In this document: positions 45,752 to 52,997 of the stretch, one piece after another | Numbering within the stretch: position 1 is the first letter of the stretch | Layout: each line of letters begins with the position of its first letter | NCBI RefSeq assembly: GCF_001941975.2 | Contig: NZ_CP146991.1 | Coordinates: 2,820,501 to 2,884,500, forward strand | Direction: 5' to 3' | From: Sporomusa sphaeroides DSM 2875 | GTDB taxonomy: Bacteria; Bacillota; Negativicutes; Sporomusales; Sporomusaceae | DNA: 64,000 bases | Translations under genes and position numbers: made by a program | The notes under the pieces: model-generated | The model's input: the letters and a program-made list of their open reading frames with translations, nothing else | Databases searched by the model: none | Told to the model about the DNA's origin: nothing

Positions 45752-46885
45752 TTAATTATAACGGCCGTATTTCTCCACTGCGGCAAAGAAGGCATCCACA
45801 TTGGCCCGTTTGGCATTCATCGGCAGATTGCAGCCTGATGAATAAATCAACCCTTCACCATTGCGGAAGGTGTTAATTAATTTTTTCGCGTATTCGTCCA
45901 GCTCACTGGGAGCAGCAACGGTAAATAATGCCGGGCTTACGTCCCCCTTGATGGCGCAATGCCCCTTAAGTATCTCGTGGGCTTTAAAGATATCTGTCGC
46001 ACTGTCCAATTCCAGGATAAATTTAGCTTTAGGCAGGTCAAGGAAGTATTCTAAATTCTTGGTCCAGTCAGCATCAAAATGAAGAACAGGAACAATATCC
46101 TTTTCCACCAGCCGTTCAACCATAACCTTCAATTGCGGCCAGACAAAACGTTCAAAGTTTTTCTTATTAATGAACTGGCCGGCGCCTCTTACCCCGCCGA
46201 CAAATATGCGGTTTATCCCGGTTGCCTTGGCTGCCGCCTCACTGCCGGCAATCACAGCATCATTAATAATCCATAGCAGTTCTTCCACCTGATCCCCGAT
46301 TTGATACATATCTTTATAAAAACGTTCCATGGAGCGTACAATAGATAAGGCATCAAACGGCACCGTACCCATGATGGCTCCCCAGGTTAAGCTCTGACCG
46401 CGTGCCAGGCTGCGATCGATCTCATCTTGCCGCAGTTTTGCCATTTCCTGCTGACCGGCAAGCACTTCCTCACGACTTACGTTATGAATTCTTTCAAGAA
46501 AAGTCATACGATACTCGGCCCAGCCTTTTTCTTTCAGCAGAGGGTAATCCTCACGGGTCATTGCCTCATATTCATGGATTTGATATTGGGCGTTTTCCTC
46601 CAGTTCTTTGCCAGGCATTCTGAATTGGCCCGGGCCGCATTTCGTAGCTACCGGCCCAATTCTTCCGTGCAGCATGTAGGCATTGCTATCCCATACCGGG
46701 TAATCCTCCCATACCTTGTGGATAGCCGCCTGGGCTTTGTCCCAGTTCCAGAGGAATTCTTTGTTGGTTAACCCCACATGTTGTCCCGCATACTGCTCAA
46801 TAATAGGTGCACAGACTACCCTGTCCACCGGTTGAAGATTAATTGAGGCCACCAGTCTCTCTTCTGCAGTCATTACATCTTTCAT
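45752..46885 (-). CDS. Uroporphyrinogen decarboxylase-fold methyltransferase (corrinoid MT-I type)
   Basis: 377 residues of the UroD/MtaA/CmuA superfamily: ERLVASINLQPVDRVVCAPI, WGAIMGTVPFDALSIVRSME, FVGGVRGAGQFINKKNFERF, LHFDADWTKNLEYF. In MtaA/MtbA zinc is held by H-x-C and a distant Cys; here the first motif is H269-F-D271, with C352 in YSSGCNLP as the distant Cys, so the metal site is a variant. Such enzymes demethylate methoxy-aromatics, methylthiols or chloromethane and pass the methyl to a corrinoid protein. It is cotranscribed with a soluble chemoreceptor from operator site 3 and lies next to the corrinoid protein operon. Likely the substrate-specific methyltransferase of this system; the substrate is unknown. 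Confidence 0.88.
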   Translation of the reverse strand: MKDVMTAEERLVASINLQPVDRVVCAPIIEQYAGQHVGLTNKEFLWNWDKAQAAIHKVWEDYPVWDSNAYMLHGRIGPVATKCGPGQFRMPGKELEENAQYQIHEYEAMTREDYPLLKEKGWAEYRMTFLERIHNVSREEVLAGQQEMAKLRQDEIDRSLARGQSLTWGAIMGTVPFDALSIVRSMERFYKDMYQIGDQVEELLWIINDAVIAGSEAAAKATGINRIFVGGVRGAGQFINKKNFERFVWPQLKVMVERLVEKDIVPVLHFDADWTKNLEYFLDLPKAKFILELDSATDIFKAHEILKGHCAIKGDVSPALFTVAAPSELDEYAKKLINTFRNGEGLIYSSGCNLPMNAKRANVDAFFAAVEKYGRYN

Positions 46886-46915
46886 TTCATCCCACTCCCC
46901 AAATGTTTAATTATC

Positions 46916-47728
46916 TTACACAGAGTCTGCAACCTTCTGTATATCAGCCGCAGTCGCGGCCAGCTGCTGCATGGATGCCGAGATTTCACCTGTAGAAACG
47001 GCTTGTGTGCTGCCCAATGCCGCAGTTTTCACTAAAACCTCCACTACATTGGTAGTATCCTGCTGTATGGTGCTAAGTATGGCAGCTATATCTTTGACCG
47101 AATTTCCACTGTTAACAGCCATTTTCCTAATTTCCTCCGCGACAACGGCAAAGCCGCGGCCATGTTCGCCCGCTCTTGCTGCTTCAATCGCAGCATTAAG
47201 CCCCAACAGGTTAGAGTTGGCGGCAATGTCGCTGACAAACCGTAAAATATCGGTTGTTTTATGAATGTCTGCCAGAACTTTCTCTCCGTCCAGGCGAACC
47301 TGGGCAAGATCCCCGGAAAGCTGGCCGGCTGTTGTTGTAAGATTTTCAACTGTTGCGCTCAATTGCTGAGAAGTTGCCGCAATCGTTTGCGCGGCATTTT
47401 GCAGAATTTCATGGGTGTGCATGCTTATAGCCGCGCCGACTATGCCAATAAACTGCTGATTTTCATCAAATATGGGCCTGACAATGGCTTTGCATGGAAT
47501 TCCGTATATCGCCTTAGGCAGCGAAGCCACTACTTTCTTACGGGTCTTGATACATTCCAGCATAGCCCCGCCTTTGGCAATTTCACCAATTTTGACCTCA
47601 GCGTAAAATGTTTCTGCCGGCGAATAATGAAGGATGCGTCCCTCAGTATCACATACCATAACGGAGCAATCAAACACATTAAGTTCACGAAAAATATCGG
47701 CAGCTTCTATAACATCCTCAAGTTTCAT
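46916..47728 (-). CDS. Soluble chemoreceptor, first gene of the UroD-methyltransferase operon
   Basis: 270 residues from the ATG at 47728 (AAAGGAG eight bases upstream; the GTG three codons earlier touches it). No membrane helices or HAMP. N-terminal sensor domain ~1-105 ([60 protein letters not shown]) closely similar to that of the receptor at 35741-36559; then a short MCP signalling hairpin ([20 protein letters not shown]). It lies 30 bases before the methyltransferase gene and after operator site 3, so it is made only when the methyltransferase is. Conserved cysteines (FDCSV, MLECI) are shared by both paralogues and might bind metal or a cofactor. Confidence 0.88.
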   Translation of the reverse strand: MKLEDVIEAADIFRELNVFDCSVMVCDTEGRILHYSPAETFYAEVKIGEIAKGGAMLECIKTRKKVVASLPKAIYGIPCKAIVRPIFDENQQFIGIVGAAISMHTHEILQNAAQTIAATSQQLSATVENLTTTAGQLSGDLAQVRLDGEKVLADIHKTTDILRFVSDIAANSNLLGLNAAIEAARAGEHGRGFAVVAEEIRKMAVNSGNSVKDIAAILSTIQQDTTNVVEVLVKTAALGSTQAVSTGEISASMQQLAATAADIQKVADSV

Positions 47729-47884
47729 ACCCTGCACTCCTTTGACTTAGATGTTCCCGAATATCCTTACCCCAATGCAATTGCAGTGCCATTATGGGTA
47801 CCAGCTAAAGCAGACTTAAGTACGCTCATCCACTATAGAATGAATACCATAAAACAAGTAGTTGTAACTATGTCCGGTTATCTT

Positions 47885-47927
47885 GTATATACATCTATAT
47901 AATAATCTGTGACACTTGACTTGTCAA
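47885..47927 (-). promoter_or_regulatory. Promoter and GntR-type operator, site 3 (chemoreceptor/UroD-methyltransferase operon)
   Basis: Minus strand: -35 TTGACA (47927-47922), 17-base spacer, -10 TATTAT (47904-47899). The shared 16-mer GTATATACATCTATAT occupies 47885-47900, so here the -10 overlaps the weaker half-site (ATAATA instead of ATGTATA). The chemoreceptor starts at 47728, leaving a leader of about 160 bases with no gene. Confidence 0.82.
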
Positions 47928-48037
47928 TATTTTTTTGACTTTTCTTTTAATTTTAAACAATAGCCATAGTTGATCACCTGTCCCTTTTGGATAACATTGT
48001 TGCGTCACACCTCACCGCAAGGATAAGAGATGGCAAA

Positions 48038-48063
48038 ATAAAAAGGCTACCTCCCAGGTAACC
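48038..48063 (-). terminator. Terminator after the GntR-corrinoid-DUF1638 operon
   Basis: On the minus strand GGTTACCT-GGG-AGGTAGCC (48063-48045, with one G-T pair) is followed by TTTTTATTTT. It lies 45 bases beyond the DUF1638 stop. The 379-base gap 47729-48107 otherwise holds promoter/operator site 3. Confidence 0.85.
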
Positions 48064-48107
48064 ACAAAAGTATATTTTTCTGCTCTGTTTGTATTTGTCA
48101 TTGGTAA

Positions 48108-48806
48108 TTATAGAGATTTCGGAAGATTAACTTGAGACTGTCCGTCACTACTGCCGCATATATCGCTCATAGTAACGGCATTTCCCGGTTCCAGCACCAA
48201 AAACTCCTCATCCCAGGGACCTGTCAGCAGCTTATGGAATAAACGCAGGGAGCCTTGCGCCACCTCATGCTGCATGGTAAGACGTTCGGCAAATGCTTGT
48301 GTTCGGGGCAGTACTTCCTCTACCGGATATGCTCCGGTATCTATCAACATAAACCGCTTATAATGGCCAAGCATTATTTTCATTATCTTTGAGGTTCTAA
48401 CCTGCCCATACCGCTCAATACAACGGTCATATTCGCGCAATAAATTATTCTCATAATCAAGCCAGCCTTTTGTCAAAAAATATGTTCCCATTTCCTTGGA
48501 TATATTTTTTCTGGCTTCGCAGGAACCTAAGAGCAGCGGAATACAATCATCAACCTTAGGAATTACGAGTTTGGCTTTATCTGATTTAATACCCAGCAAA
48601 CTATTGCCACAGTATCCAAATAATAGTAATATTACATCAATATTATCAATTCTATTGATTTCTTCCTGAATTCTTTTGTGTAATAATTCAGGGGTATTAT
48701 GCAGCCCTGATTCAACATAAATGGTAGGAAAACTTACGCCGGTTTCTTTAATGGTCAGTTTAAGCTCATCTCTGAGTGTCTGGCATGCCAGTATCGCCGT
48801 CCCCAT
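48108..48806 (-). CDS. DUF1638 domain-containing protein
   Basis: 232 residues. MGTAILACQTLRDELKLTIK, IYVESGLHNTPELLHKRIQE, LLFGYCGNSLLGIKSDKAKL (conserved GYCGN), PKVDDCIPLLLGSCEARKNI and GTYFLTKGWLDYE match DUF1638, a family repeatedly found beside corrinoid methyltransferase genes in methanogens and acetogens. Conserved cysteines suggest metal or thiol chemistry; the function is not established. Third gene of a GntR-corrinoid protein-DUF1638 operon, 26 bases after the corrinoid protein gene. AT-rich relative to the housekeeping genes. Confidence 0.87.
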   Translation of the reverse strand: MGTAILACQTLRDELKLTIKETGVSFPTIYVESGLHNTPELLHKRIQEEINRIDNIDVILLLFGYCGNSLLGIKSDKAKLVIPKVDDCIPLLLGSCEARKNISKEMGTYFLTKGWLDYENNLLREYDRCIERYGQVRTSKIMKIMLGHYKRFMLIDTGAYPVEEVLPRTQAFAERLTMQHEVAQGSLRLFHKLLTGPWDEEFLVLEPGNAVTMSDICGSSDGQSQVNLPKSL

Positions 48807-48832
48807 CCTCTGCCACTTCCTTTATATAACAA

Positions 48833-49480
48833 TTACACAATCTGCTTATCGGCAACCAGGATATTACGGCAAAGTTCCGCGACCTTGGCACAATCAGTCG
48901 CCCAATAGTCAGCACCTGTATATTTTCTCACACTTTCATTTACCAGGCCGCCGATAATAACAGTAGTCATTGGACGAAGCCCCGCCTCTTCCAGACACAC
49001 TACCGTATCACGCATAGAGTCATAAGCGTCAGTAATAAGCCCGGTTAAACATACAACCCGGCTGTTATGCAAGGTGACGGCCTCAACAAATTTCCTGGCA
49101 GGCACATCTACGCCCAAATCACAGATGCCAAAACCATTATACTGCATAATACCTGTTGTAATATTTTTGCCAATATCGTGAATATCATCTTCCACCGTAC
49201 CAAAAATAACAGTAGGATAAATCTTGCGGGCGTTAACAACCCTATCCTGATTTACCAGTGCCAGCACATCCTTAAATATTTCGGAAGCCATAATGAGATC
49301 TGACAAAAAGTACTCGCCCTTGCTGTACAGCTCACCCACCCTGTCAGTGCCCTGCCGGATTTCTTCCAGCAGCACATAAGGATTGATTCCCATCTTAAGG
49401 CCTTGCGTCACCAGGTTCATTACCATGGCTTCATCCAGTCTGGCCATGGCACCAACTAGCATCTTCTGGATTTTCAGCAT
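48833..49480 (-). CDS. Methyltransferase corrinoid protein, second copy
   Basis: 215 residues. Helical cap domain (MLVGAMARLDEAMVMNLVTQ to about 85), then the B12 domain with VEDDIHDIGKN (D99-x-H101-x2-G104, lower cobalt ligand) and VIIGGLVNE. It differs clearly from the protein at 28742-29371 (for example DLGVDVPARKFVEAV against DIGVDAPIETFVEAV), so the region encodes two distinct methyl carriers. It follows the GntR gene by 3 bases. By location the UroD-type methyltransferase at 45.8 kb is its likely methyl donor enzyme. SD GGGAGG nine bases before the ATG. Confidence 0.94.
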   Translation of the reverse strand: MLKIQKMLVGAMARLDEAMVMNLVTQGLKMGINPYVLLEEIRQGTDRVGELYSKGEYFLSDLIMASEIFKDVLALVNQDRVVNARKIYPTVIFGTVEDDIHDIGKNITTGIMQYNGFGICDLGVDVPARKFVEAVTLHNSRVVCLTGLITDAYDSMRDTVVCLEEAGLRPMTTVIIGGLVNESVRKYTGADYWATDCAKVAELCRNILVADKQIV

Positions 49481-49483
49481 AAT

Positions 49484-50212
49484 TTATAACCTCCCTGAAA
49501 GTGGATAGGAAGTCGCCTTTAATTCAAACCGGTCTTTATGGCAAAGCGTGACAGAGACCCCCAGCGGGATGTCGTCTTTCGAGTAAATAACCTGCTTGAT
49601 TACCAGCGCCGGCAATGCTTCGTCCGCCTCCAGCAGTTTCGCCTGTTCGGCTGACAACGCTGCCACCGATATCACCATATCATTGCGAACCGGCACACTT
49701 TCCTGATGTTTGGCAATCAGTTCCGGAAAATCAGCGTACTCCAGCTGAGTTTCCAATAAGGGCTTGCCTTTTTGGTACCGCAAAAATTTTTCTTCAATAG
49801 CCACCGGCATGCTCTCATTAAATAAAAGCTGTTTTACTGTTATCACATTGGATTCTCCGGTAAACCCCAAGTCATTGGCTAATTCCGGATTGTTGCGGAT
49901 TAGATTAACGGCCAGGAGTTTGGGGCGCAGCTGCCCATTGTTGGCTGCACTATGTTTAAGATCAATAACCAGCTGATTTAGGCGGGGCCGGGTCACAAAA
50001 CTGCCTTTGCCCTTAACGGTATCAATGAGTCCCGCTTCCGCCAGCAAAGCAAGCCCCTGCCGCACTGTCATCCGGCTGATGGCGTATTTTTCCCCCAGTT
50101 GCGCCTCTGTTGGCAAAAGGTCTCCGTCCTTTAATTCACCGGATTCAATCTGTTTTTTTACATCTTCGGCCAAACGATAATATACAGGAATTAGATTTTC
50201 ACGACTTCTCAT
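49484..50212 (-). CDS. GntR family regulator, HutC subfamily (HTH-UTRA)
   Basis: 242 residues. N-terminal winged HTH (YYRLAEDVKKQIESGELKDG, LPTEAQLGEKYAISRMTVRQ, GLALLAEAGLIDTVKGKGSF) and a UTRA ligand-binding domain from ~90 (FLRYQKGKPLLETQLEYADF, LSAEQAKLLEADEALPALVI). HutC-type regulators are usually repressors released by a pathway metabolite. Its own promoter carries the GTATATACATCTATAT element (site 4), and three other promoters of this region carry the same element, so it probably autoregulates and controls both methyltransferase operons, the OFA-like carrier and a chemoreceptor. SD GGAAGG before the ATG; cotranscribed with corrinoid protein 2 and DUF1638. Confidence 0.94.
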   Translation of the reverse strand: MRSRENLIPVYYRLAEDVKKQIESGELKDGDLLPTEAQLGEKYAISRMTVRQGLALLAEAGLIDTVKGKGSFVTRPRLNQLVIDLKHSAANNGQLRPKLLAVNLIRNNPELANDLGFTGESNVITVKQLLFNESMPVAIEEKFLRYQKGKPLLETQLEYADFPELIAKHQESVPVRNDMVISVAALSAEQAKLLEADEALPALVIKQVIYSKDDIPLGVSVTLCHKDRFELKATSYPLSGRL

Positions 50213-50248
50213 AATAAACCTTCCTTCGGAATACTGGGTAAAACCACA

Positions 50249-50298
50249 GTATATACATCTATATATAGATTTTATACGAGCACTTACTATTCTGTCAA
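50249..50298 (-). promoter_or_regulatory. Promoter and GntR-type operator, site 4 (gntR-corrinoid operon)
   Basis: Minus strand: -35 TTGACA (50298-50293), 16-base spacer, -10 TATAAA (50276-50271). The 16-mer GTATATACATCTATAT is at 50249-50264, directly downstream of the -10; the second half-site is degenerate (ATATAGA). The GntR gene starts at 50212. Confidence 0.85.
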
Positions 50299-50407
50299 TT
50301 TATTTATTGATTTTAGTTACTGCGGATAGAAAACGGTCCGAAAAGTATATCTGCCTGTTACCGGTATGCCGGACGGCCAATATTAAATTATAATACGGAG
50401 GTAAATT

Positions 50408-50647
50408 ATGAAACCCCTGCAACTCACCAAAGAGCAGCAGAAAGAATCTATTGAAGCTATAAAAAGTTACTACTTTAATGAGCGAGAGGAGGAAATTACA
50501 GAATTAGCTGCCACACTGCTGCTTGACTTCATCGTAAAAAACATTGGGCCGCATATCTACAATCAGGCACTAACAGACGCCCACAGCTTTATGGGCGAAA
50601 AAATTGATGAACTGTTTACTTTGGAGAAGTCTCCTGCAAGTAAATAA
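50408..50647 (+). CDS. DUF2164 family protein
   Basis: 79 residues. LTKEQQKESIEAIKSYYFNE, REEEITELAATLLLDFIVKN, IGPHIYNQALTDAHSFMGEK are typical of DUF2164, a small cytoplasmic helical family of unknown function. ATG 4 bases after GGAGGT. Divergent from the GntR gene; ends just before a strong GC-rich hairpin. No functional link to its neighbours is visible. Confidence 0.87.
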   Translation: MKPLQLTKEQQKESIEAIKSYYFNEREEEITELAATLLLDFIVKNIGPHIYNQALTDAHSFMGEKIDELFTLEKSPASK

Positions 50648-50676
50648 TGCGAAGACATAGGGATAAGCTGCAAGAA

Positions 50677-50700
50677 GGCCGGCGGATTTTTCCGCCGGCC
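50677..50700. terminator. GC-rich hairpin after the DUF2164 gene
   Basis: Perfect 10-base-pair stem GGCCGGCGGA / TCCGCCGGCC with a TTTT loop. No T-run follows on either strand, so termination is probable but not certain. It separates DUF2164 from the degenerate small reading frame on the other strand. Confidence 0.65.
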
Positions 50701-50725
50701 GCTATATTGTATATCAATTGATAAT

Positions 50726-50829
50726 TTACAGTTCACCCTGAAAGCATTTAACAGCACCGGCCGCTTCCAGCCTGGCGATATCTGCCGCTGCATAGCCATA
50801 TTTCTCGGTTTCTTGACCATTTTTACATA
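50726..50829 (-). pseudogene. Small frameshifted or start-less reading frame (33 codons)
   Basis: On the minus strand AGGAGAG (50840-50834) is followed four bases later by ATG (50829-50827), but the next codon is TAA. Skipping the single T after the ATG gives MKNGQETEKYGYAAADIARL and then LEAAGAVKCFQGEL up to a TAA at 50726. That peptide has clear coding character (amphipathic helix YAAADIARLEAAGAV). So this looks like a tiny gene broken by a one-base insertion just after its start, or one started at a non-standard codon. Family not recognised. Confidence 0.45.
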
Positions 50830-50981
50830 TTATCTCTCCTATTTTTTATTTATTTTACACAATTTCATTAAGGAGCAAAACGCGGAATATCTAGCATATT
50901 AAAATAAATGAACTGCAGGATTTGCCGGAAATCTTTAGAATATATGTTAAAGATTACATTGTAATGAAAGGAGTTTTTCTG

Positions 50982-51347
50982 GTGAATTCTTGTATTTCCA
51001 AGGTGTTAATTTGTGATGATTCCATGCTTGTTCGCAAAAAACTTCGTGATTTGCTGGAAGAAATGCACTGCCAGGTGTATGAAGCTAAAGACGGGGCCGA
51101 ATGTGTAGAATTATTTAAAAATCATCAACCAGGCACAGTTTTTATGGATATTGTTATGCCTGAATTAGACGGTTTGGCAGCACTTAAACAAATTAAAACA
51201 CTTGATAAATGCGCTAAAGTTATCATGCTGTCATCCACCGGCACCTCAACCAAGGTATTGGAGGCACTGAAACACGGCGCAACTGATTTTATTCAAAAGC
51301 CCTATACCAGAGACCAGATTGCCAAGGCTATCGGCTATTCTGAATAG
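50982..51347 (+). CDS. CheY-like single-domain response regulator
   Basis: 121 residues from the GTG at 50982, which has AAAGGAG eight bases upstream; earlier in-frame starts lack one. Receiver domain: acidic pair in VLICDDSMLVRKKL, phospho-Asp in TVFMDIVMPELDGL, Thr/Ser at MLSSTGTSTK and Lys at FIQKPYTRDQI. No output domain. The next gene, 14 bases downstream, encodes a protein with a CheX/CheC-like phosphatase motif, so the pair probably form a phosphorylation-dephosphorylation module feeding the flagellar motor or another target. A 334-base gap upstream holds only the terminator and the small broken frame described above. Confidence 0.92.
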   Translation: MNSCISKVLICDDSMLVRKKLRDLLEEMHCQVYEAKDGAECVELFKNHQPGTVFMDIVMPELDGLAALKQIKTLDKCAKVIMLSSTGTSTKVLEALKHGATDFIQKPYTRDQIAKAIGYSE

Positions 51348-51361
51348 TAAAGGAGACAAGC

Positions 51362-52234
51362 ATGTTTACGCAATATTTTGGCCAATATCTTTTCAATAAA
51401 GGCATTCTTTCAGCCGATCAGCTTTGTGATTTGCTGTCTTATGAACAATCCACCCATGTAAAGCTTGGCGTATTGGCTCTCAACTCGGGGCTAATGACAG
51501 CGGCTCAAATTGAAGAGGTGCATGAGCTGCAGCGAACCATGGACCGCCGTTTCGGCGAAATTGCTTTAAGCAAAGGCTACCTTACCCAACCACAGCTTGA
51601 CAACCTGCTTAGTCAGCAAAACAGCCGCCATTTAGGCTTAAATCAGGCTATTCTTGATAGAAACTGTCTTACACTCAGTCAGTTGGAAACCGCTCTCGAA
51701 AACTTTAAACAGGACACCGGACTGTCACAAGGGCAATTGCAGGCCTTACAAAGCGCCGATATTGACCAAATCGTGCCCTTATTCCTCGACTTTTCGCAAG
51801 ATGAAATAGGCCGATTGCATTATGACTATGTGGCCCTGTTATTAAAAAATATCGTCCGGTTCCTTAACGACCGGCCGCTGCTGTCCCGCCCTGTGCCGCT
51901 GCCCAAGCAGCCGGAAGGCTGGATTATATCCCAGCAAGCTGTTGGTGATCATACCCTCTCTACGGCCTTAGTGCTCAGCGATTCATCACTAATTGACCTT
52001 GCCACCCGTTTTAGCCAGGAAGAAATATCCCAGGTTGACGATTTGGCGAAAGACAGTGTGGCCGAGTTTTTGAATCTGCATAACGGTATTTTCTTAATCA
52101 ATATGTCGGACAGAGGTTTAGAACTCGACCTTAAACCTCAGACTGCTCAGGTCTGTTCCGCCAGCGTGAGTGGCTACCGGATTCCTATTACTCTCACCTC
52201 CGGCTCGATTGAACTCGTACTCTCCATCACCTAA
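51362..52234 (+). CDS. Two-part protein: MshEN-like repeats and CheX-like phosphatase domain
   Basis: 290 residues. The N-terminal ~120 residues contain tandem repeats of the GSPII_E/MshEN kind: FGQYLFNKGILSADQLCDLL, then KLGVLALNSGLMTAAQIEEV, FGEIALSKGYLTQPQLDNLL and HLGLNQAILDRNCLTLSQLE. MshEN domains can bind cyclic di-GMP. The C-terminal ~150 residues resemble CheX/CheC phosphatases, with the ExxN active-site motif in DSVAEFLNLHNG. It follows the CheY-like gene directly, so it likely dephosphorylates it, possibly under control of cyclic di-GMP. The domain call is from pattern recognition, not a search. Confidence 0.72.
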   Translation: MFTQYFGQYLFNKGILSADQLCDLLSYEQSTHVKLGVLALNSGLMTAAQIEEVHELQRTMDRRFGEIALSKGYLTQPQLDNLLSQQNSRHLGLNQAILDRNCLTLSQLETALENFKQDTGLSQGQLQALQSADIDQIVPLFLDFSQDEIGRLHYDYVALLLKNIVRFLNDRPLLSRPVPLPKQPEGWIISQQAVGDHTLSTALVLSDSSLIDLATRFSQEEISQVDDLAKDSVAEFLNLHNGIFLINMSDRGLELDLKPQTAQVCSASVSGYRIPITLTSGSIELVLSIT

Positions 52235-52280
52235 GCCGGCAAACCAGAGCAAGGGGCTGTCGCTCTAAAAGTTCCGTGCA

Positions 52281-52336
52281 ACAACAAAAAATGGCAACCG
52301 GCATATCAAAATTGCCGGTTGCCATTTTTTTGTTGT
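52281..52336 (+). terminator. Long terminator hairpin after the CheY/CheX-like pair
   Basis: A 23-base arm beginning ACAACAAAAAATGGCAACCG (52281-52303) pairs with 52313-52336 around a 9-base loop, with one extra T; the distal arm carries TTTTTTT. Strong and probably bidirectional. Confidence 0.88.
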
Positions 52337-52441
52337 AAACTATCCCCAATACGGTATCGTATCCAGTATGTACCGCAGCAAGAAAATTTGTCAGGCGCCA
52401 GTGCCTCTAGCTGCGGCCAACACATAAAAGAAATTAGCTGA

Positions 52442-52810
52442 CTACCGCTTGCAGGAAGCATTGTGCTTTTGGGGCGCTATCGGTTCTGCTGTATTAGCAT
52501 AGGTAAGACCCCATTGACACAAAGTATCTAATATCGGCAAGAGACTTTTACCTGCTGGCGTAAGAGAATATTCTACTTTCGGCGGAATTTGTGTATATAT
52601 GAATCGTTTCACCAGTCCGCTGGCTTCCAATTCCCGCAGTTGTTGGGTCAACATTTTTTGCGTTATTTTGGGCAAGGTCTTTTTTAACTCACTAAATCGC
52701 AGGGTGTTTTCCCCTAAATGCCAGAGAATCAAAGCTTTCCATTTGCCGCCAATAAGGTCTAGTGTTAGTTCCATCGAACACTGATATTGGACATTTTTGA
52801 AGGTAATCAT
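52442..52810 (-). CDS. HxlR family transcriptional regulator
   Basis: 122 residues with the HxlR winged helix: [80 protein letters not shown]. The cysteine near the start (QYQCSMEL) is conserved in redox- or electrophile-sensing members of this family such as YodB. Divergent from a DUF2148 gene, with an inverted repeat in the spacer that could be its operator. Confidence 0.92.
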   Translation of the reverse strand: MITFKNVQYQCSMELTLDLIGGKWKALILWHLGENTLRFSELKKTLPKITQKMLTQQLRELEASGLVKRFIYTQIPPKVEYSLTPAGKSLLPILDTLCQWGLTYANTAEPIAPQKHNASCKR

Positions 52811-52851
52811 GTGCGGTCACTCCAATAGTTTTAGTTATAATTACAATGTAC

Positions 52852-52868
52852 AGTATACAAAAGATACT
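52852..52868. promoter_or_regulatory. Candidate HxlR operator
   Basis: Inverted repeat AGTATAC-AAA-AGATACT (AGTAT/ATACT arms, 7-base spacer) lies in the 187-base spacer between the divergent HxlR and DUF2148 genes, 42 bases from the HxlR start. HxlR-type dimers bind inverted repeats of this sort. Confidence 0.45.
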
Positions 52869-52997
52869 ATGATACAATTAAGTGCGTAGTTGCTCAAATA
52901 TATCCTATGGTTTACTATTATATCAGAGAAGACCTGTTATGAAAAGGAATTGCTAATTTGTTTATCTGTACTTTGCAGAAAGAATGGAGGATTTGTG

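Noticed and set aside
25306-50300. Cobalamin riboswitch expected near corrinoid genes
   Set aside because: No B12-box-like leader was recognised in any of the intergenic regions; the short leaders after the mapped promoters leave little room for one.
50563-50820. 85-codon minus-strand frame beginning MVKKPRNMAMQRQ
   Set aside because: It runs through the GC-rich hairpin and antisense to DUF2164; the overlapping 33-codon frame in another register has better coding character.
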